5,128 nt of DNA from assembly GCA_004525275.1 (NCBI GenBank), contig SPCO01000129.1, forward strand, positions 1 through 5,128. Direction: 5' to 3'. This document shows positions 1-4,731 of this stretch, piece by piece. Within the stretch, counting starts at the first letter, position 1. The number at the start of each line of letters is the position of its first letter. Under the pieces are notes generated by a model. It was not told the DNA's origin. It worked only from the letters and a program-made list of their open reading frames with translations, and made no database searches. Both the position numbers and the translations under genes were made by a program. Source of the stretch: Thermomicrobiales bacterium. Lineage in GTDB: Bacteria > Chloroflexota > Limnocylindria > Limnocylindrales > CSP1-4.

Positions 1-158
1 ACCATGCTGCTGGGGAGCGGCGTCGGCTGCAGGTGGTCGTCGTTTGCGCGCTCGGCCTGTGGCTTCCCTTCGCCGCGCTCACGATCCTGGCGTTCCTCGC
101 GGCGATGAGCTCACCCGAACTCGGCCAGGGCGACCTGTCGGGGATTGGCGCCCAATAG
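1..158 (+). CDS. C-terminal end of an unidentified membrane protein (5' truncated)
   Basis: An open frame enters from the left edge (first full codon at position 3) and ends at TAG 156-158, giving 51 visible residues. The visible part has an Arg-rich stretch (GERRRLQ), then a strongly hydrophobic run of roughly 23 residues (VVVVCALGLWLPFAALTILA and onward), then a polar tail ending GDLSGIGAQ. The positive charges before the hydrophobic run suggest one membrane-spanning segment with its N-terminal side in the cytoplasm. The in-frame GTG at 33-35 is not a convincing start because it would discard the basic flank, so the gene most likely begins outside the window. The family is not recognisable from this fragment. 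It could be the last helix of a larger membrane protein. A chance open frame of this length is possible in GC-rich DNA, which limits confidence. Confidence 0.45.
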   Translation, partial: HAAGERRRLQVVVVCALGLWLPFAALTILAFLAAMSSPELGQGDLSGIGAQ

Positions 159-163
159 GCGAC

Positions 164-177
164 GAAGCGTATGCTTC
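164..177. repeat. Short inverted repeat downstream of the truncated membrane protein gene
   Basis: GAAGC (164-168) and GCTTC (173-177) are perfect inverted repeats around a 4-nt GTAT loop, starting 5 nt after the stop codon at 156-158. The position suits a weak transcription terminator or a protein binding site. There is no T-run after it and a 5-bp stem can arise by chance, so the function is uncertain. Confidence 0.25.
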
Positions 178-299
178 AGCGACCTGCGGGAGGCACGGGA
201 GCCGGGAGTTCCCACCAGCGCGGCGCCGCCATACGGTCGCCAAGATCGTCGCGCTGTGCCAATGGCGAGTCCGACCCGCCGGCGGGTACACATGCCCAT

Positions 300-304
300 G
301 GAGG
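300..304 (+). promoter_or_regulatory. Ribosome binding site that decides the start of the 310-666 gene
   Basis: GGAGG at 300-304 lies 5 nt before ATG 310. Other in-frame ATGs at 292, 298 and 316 are either upstream of or overlapping this motif, or further from it, so 310 is the preferred start. Confidence 0.7.
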
Positions 305-309
305 TTCTC

Positions 310-666
310 ATGCCGATGATCGCAGTCGCATTCCCGATCCTGCCCGGAAAGACCGCCGAGTGGCGGACCTGGATGGAGGAGTTGAACGGCTCGCGGCGCG
401 AGGAGTTCGACGACTCCCGCAAACGGGCTGGCGTCCGCGAGCGAACGTTCCTGCAGTCGACCCCGATGGGCGATCTCGTGATCGTGACCCTTGAAGGCGA
501 CGACCCGGGGCGGGCGTTCGGGAAGATGATGAGCGCCGACGACGACTTCACAAGGTGGTTCACCGAGCGCGCCATGGCGGTCCATGGCGTTGACCTGGCG
601 GTGCGGCCTACCGGTGCGCCATCCGAACTCGTCGTGGACACGGACCGGTCCTCCGTCCCGGCCTGA
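310..666 (+). CDS. Small conserved protein resembling DUF6176 (function unknown)
   Basis: The 118-residue protein starts at ATG 310, supported by GGAGG at 300-304. The frame is open further upstream, but that part lacks a family-like sequence and a ribosome site. Visible features are an N-terminal FPILPGKTAEW segment (residues 8-18), a charged helix rich in Arg and Glu with SRREEFDDSRKRAGV (28-42), a strand-like TPMGDLVIVTLEGDDPGRAF (51-70), and a helix ending FTRWFTERAMAVHGVDL (80-96). This layout resembles small alpha/beta ferredoxin-like proteins of the dimeric alpha-beta barrel type. From memory it most resembles the uncharacterised DUF6176 family, whose members are about 100 residues, so residues 100-118 would be a non-conserved tail. 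There is no signal peptide or membrane segment, so it is probably cytoplasmic. No catalytic residues can be assigned. It is separated by 246 nt from the next gene and need not be co-transcribed with it. Confidence 0.75.
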   Translation: MPMIAVAFPILPGKTAEWRTWMEELNGSRREEFDDSRKRAGVRERTFLQSTPMGDLVIVTLEGDDPGRAFGKMMSADDDFTRWFTERAMAVHGVDLAVRPTGAPSELVVDTDRSSVPA

Positions 667-673
667 CTCGATC

Positions 674-697
674 GACGGTAGCGTAGAGGCGACCGTC
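674..697 (+). terminator. Possible stem-loop after the DUF6176-like gene
   Basis: GACGGT (674-679) and ACCGTC (692-697) form a perfect 6-bp stem with a 12-nt loop, 7 nt after the stop codon at 664-666. The position suits a terminator or a 3' end-stabilising hairpin. The loop is large and no T-run follows, so intrinsic termination is doubtful. Confidence 0.25.
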
Positions 698-722
698 AGA
701 CTCACCACTGCCCCGGCGCCCG

Positions 723-769
723 GTCCCGGTCCCACGTCATGCGGCCAGGCCCCCGGGCCGACCGGGGAC
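723..769 (+). other. GC-rich nested inverted repeats in the intergenic region
   Basis: GTCCCGGTC (723-731) can pair with GACCGGGGAC (760-769) with one bulged G. Nested just inside is GGCCC (748-752), which pairs with GGGCC (755-759) around a 2-nt gap. If transcribed, this would be a strongly folded RNA. It lies inside the 667-912 non-coding stretch, where no open frame on either strand looks like a real gene. It may be a terminator without a U-tail, a leader structure, or simply a product of high GC. Confidence 0.3.
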
Positions 770-802
770 GTTGCATCCTTCCTCGCCATCCAGCCTCCTA
801 CG

Positions 803-818
803 GCCGGTCAATTCCGGC
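803..818. repeat. Inverted repeat GCCGG-N6-CCGGC
   Basis: GCCGG (803-807) and CCGGC (814-818) are perfect arms separated by TCAATT, the only AT-rich hexamer nearby. The form would suit a dimeric regulator binding site upstream of the oxidoreductase operon. The arms are short and of low complexity, so chance is a real alternative. Confidence 0.2.
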
Positions 819-871
819 ATGCCCGACGACTGCCGAACGGCCTGTACGAATCGCGCCACCCGGCACTCACT

Positions 872-887
872 GCGGCCTTCAGGCCGC
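872..887. promoter_or_regulatory. Perfect 7+7 bp palindrome just upstream of the oxidoreductase operon
   Basis: GCGGCCT (872-878) and AGGCCGC (881-887) are perfect inverted repeats with only TC between them. The element ends 25 nt before the first start codon (913) and 2 nt before a TATGGT hexamer at 890-895 that could serve as a -10 box. The very short centre favours a DNA operator. In RNA, opening one base pair would give a 6-bp stem with a TTCA loop. The regulator is unknown. Confidence 0.4.
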
Positions 888-889
888 CG

Positions 890-895
890 TATGGT
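890..895 (+). promoter_or_regulatory. Candidate -10 hexamer TATGGT before the operon
   Basis: TATGGT fits the TAnnnT pattern common in GC-rich bacteria. No clear -35 hexamer is seen about 17 nt upstream. A start about 7 nt downstream would leave almost no leader before the ribosome site at 902-906. The real promoter may therefore lie further upstream in 667-870. Confidence 0.2.
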
Positions 896-901
896 CTAGT
901 C

Positions 902-906
902 GGAGG
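902..906 (+). promoter_or_regulatory. Ribosome binding site of the ferredoxin subunit gene
   Basis: GGAGG at 902-906, within a longer match GGAGGTGAT, stands 6 nt before ATG 913. This is the strongest Shine-Dalgarno match in the operon and sits at its first gene. Confidence 0.75.
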
Positions 907-912
907 TGATCG

Positions 913-1188
913 ATGGGGATCGCCGAGCATATCGGTGCGCGGGCAACGCCGTCGGCCGTGTTCGAACCGCTCGAGATTGCCGAAGAGCGGTGTAAGGGCT
1001 GCGGCCTCTGCGTGGACGTCTGCCCGAAGCATGTCCTGGCCCTCGACACCTCGACCGTCAACCGGCTCGGCTATCACCCGGTTCGTCTGACTGACGCCAG
1101 CTTGTGCACGAGCTGCGCCTTCTGCGCACGCGTCTGTCCTGACGTCGTGTTCTCAGTGTTTGCACCCGTGAGAGGTGGTCGGCCATGA
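913..1188 (+). CDS. 2-oxoacid:ferredoxin oxidoreductase delta subunit, dicluster 4Fe-4S ferredoxin
   Basis: This 91-residue protein is the electron-relay subunit (KorD/PorD type) of the enzyme encoded by the next three genes. It has two bacterial-ferredoxin cysteine motifs: CKGCGLCVDVCP with Cys27, 30, 33 and 37, and CTSCAFCARVCP with Cys65, 68, 71 and 75. By family rule these hold two [4Fe-4S] clusters, with Cys27/30/33 plus Cys75 for one and Cys65/68/71 plus Cys37 for the other. The 27-residue spacing between the motifs, which includes NRLGYHPV, is typical of delta subunits rather than of free clostridial ferredoxins. Start ATG 913 is supported by GGAGGTGAT just upstream. The stop overlaps the alpha-subunit start as ATGA (1185-1188), indicating translational coupling. 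It is soluble, with no signal peptide. It could also be called simply a 4Fe-4S dicluster protein, but its place in the operon makes the subunit role very likely. Confidence 0.92.
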   Translation: MGIAEHIGARATPSAVFEPLEIAEERCKGCGLCVDVCPKHVLALDTSTVNRLGYHPVRLTDASLCTSCAFCARVCPDVVFSVFAPVRGGRP

Positions 1189-2357
1189 CCGGTTCCCCCG
1201 AGTTGCTGGCCGCGCCAACGCCACTGGCGCAGCCGATCCATCCCGTTCTGATGAAGGGCAATGAGGCGATGGCCGAGGCGGCCATCCAGGCGGGCTGCGA
1301 CGCCTACTTCGGTTACCCGATCACGCCCCAGGCCGAGATCCTCGAATGGATGGCCCGACGGATGCCCGAGCTCGGCCGAACGTTCGTGCAGGCCGAGAGC
1401 GAGCTCGGGGCGATCAACATGGCCCTTGGAGCCGCTTCGACCGGGGCGCGAGTCCTCGTCTCTTCGTCCGGACCGGGCATCAGCCTCATGGCGGAGGCGA
1501 TGAGCTACATGGCCGGCTCCGAGCTGCCCATGGTGCTCATCAACGTCATGCGCGGCGGGCCGGGGCTGGGCAGTATCGGGCCGGCGCAATCCGACTACTT
1601 CCAGGCCACCAAAGGCCATGGCCACGGCGACTACCGGGTGCCCGTCCTCGCCCCGGCATCCATCGCCGAGGCGATGGCGCTCGTGGCCGATGCCTTCGAA
1701 CTCGCTGAGCGGTACCGGACCCCGGTCATGATCCTCGCGGACGGCGTGATCGGCCAGATGATGGAGCCGGTGGATCCCACATATCGCACGCCGCCGCGCC
1801 GCTCCGCTGACTGGGCCCTCACCGGCGCGGATGACCGACCGCCACGTGCCGTCCGATCGCTGCAGCTCCAGCCGGAGGCCCTCGAAGCGCACGGCCGGCG
1901 GCTCCAGGCCAAGTTCGCGACCATCGCGGAATGCGAGGTGCGCTGGGCGGGTGAACAGCTCGAGGATGCCGAGATCGTGATCGTCGCCTATGGGACCTCG
2001 GCTCGGGTCGCCAGGACGGCGATCGAGCGCGCCCGGGAAGATGGGCTGCGGGTGGGCCTGTTCCGACCGATCACCCTGTGGCCGTTCCCATCGGCCGCGC
2101 TATCAGCCGTTGCGGCCGATCGTCGAGCGATCCTGGTCGTGGAGATGTCCTCGGGGCAGATGCTCGAGGACGTGCGCCTCGCTATCGACGGCGGCTTCCC
2201 GATCTTCTTCCATGGCCGCACCGGTGGGATGGTCCCGACGCCCGGCGACGTGGTCGAGGCCGCGCGGCAAGCCTGGGCCGCGACCGGACCCGACGATGAG
2301 CCCGACCCGTTGAGCCTGATCGAGCTTGGCGAACGGTCCAGTGTGGTGACGCGATGA
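1185..2357 (+). CDS. vorB: 2-oxoacid:ferredoxin oxidoreductase alpha subunit, VorB-like
   Basis: This 390-residue alpha subunit forms the pyrimidine-binding half of the thiamine diphosphate site in a CoA-acylating 2-oxoacid:ferredoxin oxidoreductase. Residues about 21-260 are the N-terminal pyrimidine domain, with GYPITP (43-48) at the substrate/TPP site and the acidic QAESELGAIN segment (69-78). The family signature RGGPGLGSIGPAQSDYFQAT (123-142) is followed by GHGHGDYR. Residues about 262-365 are the C-terminal domain, with VAYGTSARVA, RPITLWPFP (294-302) and EMSSGQMLEDVRLA (320-333). The RPITLWPFP, SGQM and DWALTGA segments resemble proteins annotated as 3-methyl-2-oxobutanoate dehydrogenase subunit VorB, so branched-chain 2-oxoacids are the likely substrate. 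KorA-type 2-oxoglutarate activity is not excluded. About 20 Pro/Ala-rich residues precede the usual start of the family. Start ATG 1185 overlaps the previous stop and has GAGGTGG at 1172-1178. The next in-frame Met (residue 23) has no ribosome site. Confidence 0.93.
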   Translation: MTGSPELLAAPTPLAQPIHPVLMKGNEAMAEAAIQAGCDAYFGYPITPQAEILEWMARRMPELGRTFVQAESELGAINMALGAASTGARVLVSSSGPGISLMAEAMSYMAGSELPMVLINVMRGGPGLGSIGPAQSDYFQATKGHGHGDYRVPVLAPASIAEAMALVADAFELAERYRTPVMILADGVIGQMMEPVDPTYRTPPRRSADWALTGADDRPPRAVRSLQLQPEALEAHGRRLQAKFATIAECEVRWAGEQLEDAEIVIVAYGTSARVARTAIERAREDGLRVGLFRPITLWPFPSAALSAVAADRRAILVVEMSSGQMLEDVRLAIDGGFPIFFHGRTGGMVPTPGDVVEAARQAWAATGPDDEPDPLSLIELGERSSVVTR

Positions 2358-3145
2358 CCACGTCGACGCCCGACTCCCGACGACGCATCTACACCCGGCC
2401 GCAGACGCTGGTCGATCGATCCACGCACTTTTGCCCGGGCTGCGGCCACGGGATCATCCACCGCGTCGTCGCCGAGCAACTCGACGAGATGCACCTGACA
2501 CCACGCACCGTCGGCGTCGCATCGGTCGGCTGCAGCGTGTTCCTGTACGACTATCTCGCGGTCGATGTCGTCGAATCGCCCCATGGCCGGGCCCCAGCGG
2601 TCGCGACCGGTGTCCGGCGTGTCCGGCCCGACGCCTTCGTCTTCACCTACCAGGGCGATGGCGACCTAGCCGCCATCGGGACGGCCGAGATCGTCCACGC
2701 CGCGGCGCGGGGCGAGCAGATCAGCGTGATCTTCGTCAACAACGGCATCTACGGGATGACCGGCGGCCAGTTGGCCCCGACCACGCCCTTGGGGGAACGA
2801 ACCAGCTCAAGTCCGACCGGCCGCGACGCACGCCAGGCGGGCTATCCGATCCCGATCACCGAGATGCTGGCACTGCTGCCTGGAGTGGCCTACGCGGCGC
2901 GCGGTTCCATCGCCGATCCCGCCTGGATCGGCAAGACCAAAGCGATGCTCAAGCGCGCATTCGAGGCCCAGCTGGCCGGAGAAGGGTTCTCCATCGTCGA
3001 GATCCTCTCGACGTGCCCGGTCGGCTGGGGTCTGACGCCCGTTGAGTCGATGGAGCACGTGGCTCGCGACGTGGTGCAGACCTATCCGCTGGGCGTCCTG
3101 AAGGATCGCCCCCAGGCTCGAACCGCCAACGCTCCGGAGGGTTGA
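2354..3145 (+). CDS. 2-oxoacid:ferredoxin oxidoreductase beta subunit, TPP-binding
   Basis: This 263-residue subunit (KorB/VorA type) binds the diphosphate end of thiamine diphosphate and a proximal [4Fe-4S] cluster. The TPP motif runs from GDGD (101-104) to NN (129-130), followed by GIYGMTGGQLAPTTPLG. The four cluster cysteines expected in this family are all visible: Cys27 and Cys30 in FCPGCGHG, Cys60 in SVGCS, and Cys221 in STCPVGWG. The C-terminus, YPLGVLKDR plus a short tail, matches the family's usual end, so the gene looks full length. The MTGGQ.APTT stretch and the STCP..WG stretch resemble partners of VorB-type alpha subunits. The start overlaps the alpha stop as ATGA (2354-2357). 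The upstream ribosome site is weak (GGTG), so expression probably depends on translational coupling. The gene does not carry its own ferredoxin domain, since this is supplied by the first gene. Confidence 0.94.
   Translation: MTTSTPDSRRRIYTRPQTLVDRSTHFCPGCGHGIIHRVVAEQLDEMHLTPRTVGVASVGCSVFLYDYLAVDVVESPHGRAPAVATGVRRVRPDAFVFTYQGDGDLAAIGTAEIVHAAARGEQISVIFVNNGIYGMTGGQLAPTTPLGERTSSSPTGRDARQAGYPIPITEMLALLPGVAYAARGSIADPAWIGKTKAMLKRAFEAQLAGEGFSIVEILSTCPVGWGLTPVESMEHVARDVVQTYPLGVLKDRPQARTANAPEG
3135..3141 (+). promoter_or_regulatory. Ribosome binding site that decides the gamma subunit start
   Basis: CGGAGGG at 3135-3141 is 6 nt before ATG 3148. An in-frame TTG at 3142 would directly abut the motif and is therefore unlikely to be the start. 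Confidence 0.7.
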
Positions 3146-3147
3146 CG

Positions 3148-3699
3148 ATGCAGCACGCCACGATCTTCGGAGGATTCGGCGGCCAGGGCCTCCTGTTCGC
3201 CGGGCATCTGCTCGCCCAGGCGGCCGTCCTTGAAGGTCGCGACGTTTCGTGGATGCCCTCCTATGGACCCGAGATGCGCGGAGGCACCGCGTCGTGCACG
3301 GTGATCGTCGCCGATCACCCGATCGGCTCGCCCATCGTGGACGCGGCCGACAGCGTGGTGGCACTCAATCCGCCGTCGCTCGCGAAGTTCGAACCGATCC
3401 TCGTTCCGGGCGGATTGTTGGTCCTGAACGCTTCGCTCATCGAAGCCCAGCCGCAGCGCACCGATCGCGACGTCCTGGCCCTCCCCTGCACTGCGCTGGC
3501 TCGGATCTCAGGCGACGATCGCATGGTCAGCGTGGTTGCTCTCGGCGGGCTTGTCGGTCGCACCGGGATCGTCGGCGCGGACGCGGTCCGGCGTGCATTG
3601 AGCGACCTCATTGGCGTGAAACGACCCGACTTGATCGCCGCCGATCTGGCGGCCCTCGAGCACGGCCTCGAACAGGCGGGCGTCCTCCAGCGGGTGTGA
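3148..3699 (+). CDS. 2-oxoacid:ferredoxin oxidoreductase gamma subunit
   Basis: This 183-residue protein is of the KorC/PorC/VorC type, the gamma domain that completes the catalytic core. In the family this domain takes part in CoA-dependent turnover and subunit assembly. Residues 8-20 hold the glycine-rich GGFGGQGLLFAGH signature. WMPSYGPEMRGGTASCTVIV (35-54) is the most conserved block of the family. NPPSLAKFE (74-82) and PGGLLVLNASLI (87-98) follow in the usual order. The length is normal and there is no sign of truncation. Start ATG 3148 is chosen over TTG 3142 because of CGGAGGG six nucleotides upstream. It begins 2 nt after the beta-subunit stop, so the four genes form one transcription unit. 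It is cytoplasmic, with no signal or membrane segment. It is the last gene of the operon, followed by a hairpin and a convergent gene. Confidence 0.93.
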   Translation: MQHATIFGGFGGQGLLFAGHLLAQAAVLEGRDVSWMPSYGPEMRGGTASCTVIVADHPIGSPIVDAADSVVALNPPSLAKFEPILVPGGLLVLNASLIEAQPQRTDRDVLALPCTALARISGDDRMVSVVALGGLVGRTGIVGADAVRRALSDLIGVKRPDLIAADLAALEHGLEQAGVLQRV

Positions 3700-3702
3700 C
3701 CG

Positions 3703-3720
3703 TGGGCCGTCGAACGGCCA
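3703..3720. terminator. Hairpin between convergent genes, likely shared terminator
   Basis: GGCCGT (3705-3710) and ACGGCC (3714-3719) form a perfect 6-bp stem with a CGA loop. With one bulged G the stem extends outward to TGG...CCA. It occupies most of the 31-nt gap between the gamma-subunit stop (3699) and the stop of the stress-protein gene on the other strand (3731). That is where a bidirectional terminator is expected. Neither side has a T-run, so termination efficiency is uncertain. Confidence 0.5.
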
Positions 3721-3730
3721 TGGGGACTGG

Positions 3731-4633
3731 CTATGCATCCCCTTCCGCGCGGACGACAAGCACCGACGCTGCGCTGCCGTGGATCACGTTCCTGGCGACA
3801 CTGCCGAGAAGGACGCGCGAGAGCCCGGTGAGACCGCGAGACCCGATGACGATGAGGTCCGCGCCATCCTCGGCGGCTGCGGCGATGATCTGGGTCGCGG
3901 GATCACCGGTCCGGATGAGGCTGTGAGCGTCGCGGCCGGCTTCATGCAAGCGCGCCGCGCTGGAGGTCGCCACACGATCCTGATCGGCCCTGGCGACCTC
4001 GAGGTCCTTCGCGTGAGCCTCGATGACCTGCCGGTACATGGTCGGTGCGATGCCCGTGTGCCACGGGCGAACCACGTCGGCCACGCTGACGACCTGGATG
4101 GGCAAACCCTCGAAGATGGACCAGTCGACGAGGAGCGCTTCCGCCGCAAGCGCTGGGCGTGAGCCATCTGAGGCGAACAGGATCCGACGCACGGCCGGCG
4201 TCCTGGCCACCAACACCGGGCATGCCGCGTGCTCGACGACTTCCGCCGAGACGGACCCGAGGACGAGCTCGGCGATCGTCCCTTGACCACGTGACCCGAC
4301 GATCATGACGTCCGCACCAGACGTCGCTGCTTCCTCGACCAGGACGGTCGCCGGTCGACCACGCAGGATCGCCGACTCGAGTCGCAGACCGGGGCGCTCG
4401 GCCCGTTTGACGACATCTGCCTGTGCGGTCTCGTAGAGGGCGAGCGCCTGGGCTTCGACTTCGAGTGTCGCCTTGAGCGCACCAGAAGACCATGGGGTCA
4501 CCATGATCATCGACGTCGGTTCGACCACGGTGACCACCCGGAGCGTCGAGTCGGACGGCCAGGCGAGCGCGTTTGCAAGCGCCACCGCATGCTGAGCGTC
4601 TGGAGAGCCGTCGTAGGCGAGTAGGCCGAGCAT
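3731..4633 (-). CDS. Universal stress protein with two UspA domains
   Basis: This 300-residue cytoplasmic protein consists of two tandem UspA domains, about residues 1-145 and 147-297. Each begins with a beta-strand plus DGS motif (LLAYDGS at 4-10, ILFASDGS at 151-158). Each ends with the ATP-binding pattern G-x2-G-x9-G-S: GSRG at 113-116 with GS at 126-127, and GSRG at 264-267 with GS at 277-278. Both nucleotide sites therefore look intact, which in this family points to ATP-binding rather than non-binding members. Start ATG at 4633 has GGAGGT (complement of 4641-4646) 7 nt upstream. The frame stays open for 83 more codons to 4882, but that stretch overlaps the DUF3179 gene and looks non-coding. 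The gene faces the oxidoreductase operon tail to tail. It lies 98 nt downstream of the DUF3179 gene on the same strand, so it may or may not share its transcript. The stress or metabolite that controls it is unknown. Confidence 0.93.
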   Translation of the reverse strand: MLGLLAYDGSPDAQHAVALANALAWPSDSTLRVVTVVEPTSMIMVTPWSSGALKATLEVEAQALALYETAQADVVKRAERPGLRLESAILRGRPATVLVEEAATSGADVMIVGSRGQGTIAELVLGSVSAEVVEHAACPVLVARTPAVRRILFASDGSRPALAAEALLVDWSIFEGLPIQVVSVADVVRPWHTGIAPTMYRQVIEAHAKDLEVARADQDRVATSSAARLHEAGRDAHSLIRTGDPATQIIAAAAEDGADLIVIGSRGLTGLSRVLLGSVARNVIHGSAASVLVVRAEGDA

Positions 4634-4731
4634 CAAGCGCACCTCCACCTTGATCTTGGCTGATGCGTGATCGGAATGCCCGGGCTGAACGTCACGATCC
4701 GCTCCGCCGGCCGGCCCTTTCCCGGGGTTGA
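4634..4731 (-). other. 98-nt gap between DUF3179 gene and stress-protein gene
   Basis: Read on the minus strand, this gap holds the ribosome site GGAGGT (complement of 4641-4646). It also has two CCCGGG palindromes (around 4679-4684 and 4721-4726) and a GGCCGGCC palindrome (around 4708-4715). No convincing -10/-35 pair was found, so the stress-protein gene may be read from an unrecognised promoter here or from upstream. Confidence 0.3.

Noticed and set aside
145..309. A longer version of the DUF6176-like gene starting at 145
   Set aside because: The extra 55 residues are Arg/Pro-rich with no family-like pattern, and no ribosome site stands before position 145. The GGAGG at 300-304 favours the start at 310.
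79..789. A 236-codon open frame on the minus strand, and a 176-codon one at 111-641
   Set aside because: They lie antisense to the well-supported 310-666 gene and have low-complexity Arg/Gly/Pro composition without a recognisable domain. They are typical shadow frames of GC-rich coding DNA.
1074..1892. A 272-codon minus-strand open frame under the alpha subunit gene
   Set aside because: It is antisense to an unmistakable alpha subunit, and its His/Arg/Gly-rich translation shows no family motif.
913..3699. High density of GATC and CGATCG tetramers and hexamers
   Set aside because: This is probably explained by frequent ATC, GAT and GAG/CTC-flanked codons for Ile, Asp and Glu in GC-rich genes. 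No spacing pattern was seen that would suggest a methylation-controlled region.
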